Shown here: positions 60,133 to 64,000 of the stretch, in pieces
Position numbering within the stretch: the stretch's first letter is position 1
How the letters are laid out: each line of letters starts with the position of its first letter
NCBI GenBank assembly: GCA_036435485.1
Contig: CM071597.1
Span: 7,371,881-7,435,880 of the forward strand
Source: Saposhnikovia divaricata
Taxonomy: Eukaryota > Streptophyta > Magnoliopsida > Apiales > Apiaceae
DNA length: 64,000 bases
Direction of reading: 5' to 3'
Program-made: the position numbers and the translations under genes
The notes under the pieces: model-generated
What the model was told of the DNA's origin: nothing
Seen by the model: the letters and a program-made list of their open reading frames with translations, nothing else
Database searches by the model: none

Positions 60133-61615
60133 TGAAAGAGAAGTGTCCTAAATCCAATCATGGATGATGAGTTAGGATAAACTTTCTTGTAATCTTAGTA
60201 TATTTTATGATTATTGGTTAAAGACATATTTATCTTTATACGGGCTTTATCTATTTAAAGTGTTTAAATCAGATGTTCCATAGTTTAGAGTAAAGCTTCT
60301 AGAATTATAATGAGATTATAATAATGAGATCTAGAAGATGATAACACTAAACTTAAATTGTTCCTGATCATAGGATAACTAATTGGAAGTTAGTCAATCC
60401 GTAAAGATCGGTACATACTATACTTGCTTCTTCGGAAGGATGTCTGTTCTCATAGGCATTTGTGTGGTGACACTATAGTTAGTATGTAGGTGCTCATTGG
60501 GGAATGAGTTCACTGAACATGACTCGATCACTTGAACAATTAATAGAGTTTACTCACGTGTCAGTAATTGTTCATATAGTGATGGTTGTACAAGTATCCT
60601 TAGACTTGAGATTGTTAGAGTCATCTTGTATATAATGAACAATGCTTTGGTTTAGTCCTTAGTCTCAAGGGCAATTAATAAGTTCTATTCTGGGCAGTGG
60701 AATTTATATATGGAGATAGTTAACGATGCCGCTTCCAGTAAAGGAAGTGAATATCCTATGTTATTCTTAATATGGTAGTTCAGGAATCTCTGGCCAGAGT
60801 GAATGAAATTAGAAATTAGTTTCTAATTTGCATTAACATGAACTATACATAAAGAATAAGGAATGCATACGATTAAATTAGATAGGTTTGACACGAGATC
60901 TATGCCTTGTATTTAATCGGGATATTGTTAGGGCAGAAGGAATTTATTGTACGGTAACCAATCACTGAATAGGTTCTGTATTCTTAGCGATGAATTCATA
61001 TTATCCGGATAGTCGCGATATATTGAAAAGTATCACTCACGATGTAGAGAGAATTGTTTAATTAAATATGATTTAATTAATTATAAATATTAAGAAAAGT
61101 TCTTAATATAATAATTATATATTTAATCTGAGATATTAAATATATAGAGAGAATTGTTTTAAATGAAATCAATGAGAAACATGTTTTAATCATTAAAAGA
61201 GTTTTAATGATTAATTGATTAATTAATAAAGACTAATTAATCTAAATAATGCTAAAGTCAAGAAACTACAACTATGGTTTCTCTATAAATAGCATTGATT
61301 CTCAGATTTCAGAATACACACCAGCAACAACAAATTTATTTGCAAGAAGAGTTTCTTGCATTTAAATCAAAATTAGCCAATTATTCTCTCTTTTCTTTCT
61401 TTATCAAATTTCTTGGTGGATACCATTATTAGAGCACTCCACATACTGAGGGGTGATTGCAAGGAGAAGAACATGGTCTGATTTTGAAGTTATGGAAAGC
61501 TCTCCAGGTAATTTTTCTATATTCTCAAATTTTAATATGAAATATATGCATGATTTTATAGGATTTCTATCGTATAAATTGTTATACACGTTCCGCATCT
61601 GTAGAAATTCCTTCA
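60133..61615 (+). repeat. Copia C 5' LTR (about 1483 bp)
   Basis: 'tgaaagagaagtgtcctaaa' to 'gaaattccttca', with TATA box TATAAATA at 61284-61291 and the primer site two bases after the end. Confidence 0.85.
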
Positions 61616-61616
61616 A

Positions 61617-61629
61617 TGGTATCAGAGCC
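61617..61629 (+). other. Copia C primer binding site
   Basis: 'tggtatcagagcc', complementary to initiator tRNA-Met. Confidence 0.92.
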
Positions 61630-62459
61630 TTAGGTTTGATGCATATAGATCACAGAAAAAATTTGAGAATTTTTGAAGCAAGTATGGATTTATTATGAAT
61701 TTTTGAAGTTCATGGAGGCTATAATCAAATTAATTATGAATTAATTCAAAATTAATTTTTTATATTATATTGACTCTGGAATTAAATTCTACAAGTGATG
61801 TAGAACGTGGTGATATTTTTATTATATTATTTGAGCTTACTGATTATTTATTATGAATTTTTAAAGAGTTTATAAATTTATAAATATAATCTGATTAAAA
61901 ATAATATATATAAAATGTTCAAACAAAGTAGGCTGTTGAATTGATAATTGGGCTGCTGAAATTTGAATTCAAAATGTGGACTTGACTCAACAATTGTGGG
62001 CTGTTAAGAAATTGCGGCCCGTTTCAATTTAATTCAAAGTAGTCTGCTGGAAGAAAAATCATGTGGGGACCGCTGGAAATATCAAGTAACGCATCATGGA
62101 GATGCGTTACTACGTACACAGACTTCTGAGACACGCAGCAGCAGGTTGCGTTACAGGAGGAAAAAAATAGCCTTTTTCGCAGTAGCAGAATGCGTGACAG
62201 GTGATGCTGACGTCTGCATGACGTCAGCATGGCGCGCGCGTGAATTTGTTTTTCTTATTTTACATTTTTTGGGAGCTTGGAGACTCCGTTTGGGACGTGC
62301 AATATATCGTTGGATTCGTTTTTCCGAGACGGATCTAATGGAGGGGTCAAATATTTTATAAAAAATAATTTTGAAATGATTATAGCTTCCGGAAGTGTTT
62401 TTAAGCCCCGTTTTGACTGTTTAACGACTTTTAAACACAACCAATGATCCATACATAAA
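61630..62459 (+). other. Copia C leader, first part
   Basis: Non-coding; AT-rich, then a GC-richer part at about 61990-62300. No recognised motif or frame. Confidence 0.5.
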
Positions 62460-63010
62460 TTTAAAACAGTACTACATGATCTAACATGCCTACCTATGTG
62501 TTATTGAATGAATATATAGATGATATATGTCTAGGTTGAACATGAGATGCTAGATTTAGGCTGATTCTTTAAACATACGGAGCATGTTAGACATCTAGGT
62601 TATAACGAAAGTGTTTCGTAACCTTAATATGATTAAAACCTATTTCTTTTCAATGGTAATTGCTTCGAAAATGTTTTAAAGCAAGTTTTAAATAGTTTAA
62701 ATGTTTTAATGCAATTTATAATACATATAGATGTATATATGTTGCAACATGCCTACGTTTATGTTCATTTATGTTTATATATGTGATATATGCCTATGTT
62801 TACCATGCGATGCTAGATTTAGGTGAACATAATTAACATAAGGCGTAGTTTAGACAATTTAGGATTTGTGAAATTGTTTCACAAGTTTAATATTAATATT
62901 ATGTATACAATAATGAGATTCGTGTGTTTGTGAAACACGTAATTAAATATGAATTTTCAATATTGAAAAAGGATGATTATGGATTATGATCCATAAGAAA
63001 GTGTTATTCT
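62460..63010 (+). repeat. Copia C leader: diverged roughly 280-bp tandem pair
   Basis: 'acatgcctac', 'gatgctagatttagg' and 'gtgaaa/gaaagtgtttc' words recur in the same order at about 62480 and 62750. Confidence 0.6.
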
Positions 63011-63119
63011 GGGAATCATCCAATTATCGATTATTGATTTGAAATATTTAATTTAAAAGGAAGAATCTCTTTATAATATGATTATGATTGTAACATAATA
63101 TAATCCCTTAAATATTAAA

Positions 63120-63930
63120 TATGTCAAGTAAAAATTTACCAAAGACACAAAAGGGTTTGTGTCGGCAATGGTCTCCCATCATGATAGAAAGTGTTTCTTG
63201 TTTTCGGTACATTGTCGTTTCGTGCTACAGCCTAGGGCTTTGTTACCGATCAACATGAAAGTACTTGTCTATTACATTAGATGTGTACAAAATTAAATTT
63301 CGGTGGCCGTTACGTGCTACAGCCGTGGGCTATTGGAGTCTGATTTAATTGTACGAGATGATGGTTTTGACTTGATTTAATATTGGGATTAGTCGTGTTT
63401 TCATTATAGATTTAGATTATCTATTAAATTAAAACACGTAAGACTTATAGGTTCATACGAAAATGTTTCGTGACCTAAGTAAAATAAAACCCTCTTTAAT
63501 TAAATATCAAGTGATATAATGGCCAAAGGCACAACGGGCTTGTGTCGGTCATAGCCTTCCAACATGGTAGAAAGTGGTTCTTATTTTAGGGCATTGTCGT
63601 TTCGTGCCACAGCCGAGGGCTTTGTTTTTGAAATAGGAGGTACTGTTCTATTACATTAGATGCGTGAATTAATTAGAGTTCAATGGTCGTTACGTGCCAC
63701 AGCCGTGGGCTATTGAAATCTAATTAAATTTGAACGAGATGTTGGGTTTGACTTGACTTAGAATATTGAATTTTGACGTGCCACAGCCGTGATTCAATGA
63801 TTCAAGAGGCTAAAGAGAAAAGGGAATAATATGAGATGTAATTGATAAGAGTTATCTGCCTATGGAACATCACATGGCGTTTCGTGCCACAGCCGAGGTT
63901 GTGTGATGGAAAGTAGGATCCCTATTCCCA
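63120..63930 (+). repeat. Copia C leader: tandem repeats with 'cgtgccacagccg' motif
   Basis: A roughly 390-400-bp unit (63140 to about 63400, again from 63520) contains 'ttgtgtcgg', 'cattgtcgtttcgtgc' and 'gttacgtgc'. The word 'cgtg(c/t)cacagcc' or its variants occurs six times (near 63219, 63313, 63603, 63695, 63778 and 63877). Confidence 0.75.
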
Positions 63931-64000
63931 CTAGCATTGTGAATGTTCAATTATAAAAATAGAGGGTTATATAATTTAGATAAATAGTGGGAGCCACCAA

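Larger units (their letters stand above)
60133..64000 (+). mobile_element. Copia C: 5' LTR and leader of a Ty1/copia-type element (continues beyond the window)
   Basis: 5' LTR, tRNA-Met-type primer site and at least 2.37 kb of leader without any gag frame before the window ends. It inserted into the 3' LTR of Copia B. The 3' half is not in view. Confidence 0.8.

Overview
This window reads as nuclear DNA of a eudicot plant. It is AT-rich and intron-bearing, and it is filled with nested plant transposable elements: Ty1/copia and Ty3/gypsy LTR retrotransposons, non-autonomous Helitrons, MITEs, a tRNA-derived SINE and poly(A)-tailed retroposons. There is no operon structure and no bacterial or organellar gene. 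The species cannot be fixed from the sequence alone. All calls come from reading the sequence; no database search was run.

1-7.2 kb: a large inverted repeat (arms about 1-1465 and 4608-6270, about 3.1 kb spacer). Each arm carries a promoter-like stretch, a CT-rich leader and a tandem array in a leader intron. Beside it lie two host-gene pieces: an unrecognised plus-strand exon at 6427 and, on the minus strand, a first coding exon (7025-6867) that looks like the start of a cactin-type splicing factor. 7.2-10.9 kb: AT-rich intergenic DNA with a target-site-duplication-bounded retroposon, two candidate MITEs and an (AAT)n tract.

10.9-21.4 kb and 35.2-46.1 kb are two direct copies of one block: Helitrons, an LTR-like stretch, a poly(A)-tailed retroposon, then the 5' part of a SIRE/Maximus-like copia element (Copia A). 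Only the second copy carries Copia A complete (41233-53267, with an env-like region). The first stops abruptly at 21376. Copy 1 alone has a 317-bp Mutator-type MITE and a SINE, each with perfect target-site duplications and an intact empty site in copy 2. Copy 2 alone has an 886-bp tandem duplication. Between the copies sits a young Ty3/gypsy element of the Tat lineage (22770-33492; both LTRs 515 bp with no difference seen; 5-bp duplication AGATC), inserted in a Helitron. It carries a separate antisense gene with its own TATA box and three exons whose reading frame closes across both introns, next to a 100-bp minisatellite.

54.0-64.0 kb: a decayed second copia element (Copia B), whose 3' LTR is interrupted at 60133 by a third copia element (Copia C; LTR 60133-61615, PBS at 61617) that runs out of the window through a repeat-rich leader.

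Relative order inferred from divergence: Copia A and Copia B inserted first (LTR pairs differ by roughly 2-3% by eye); the block was then duplicated (copies differ by roughly 0.3-0.5%); the gypsy element (LTRs apparently identical) is very young. The SINE and MITE are present only in copy 1. If the block is a true tandem duplication they came after it; if the two blocks are unmerged haplotypes they are allelic insertions. No intact autonomous element is visible: gypsy has one nonsense codon and one gag/pol frame change, and Copia A and Copia B have several breaks.
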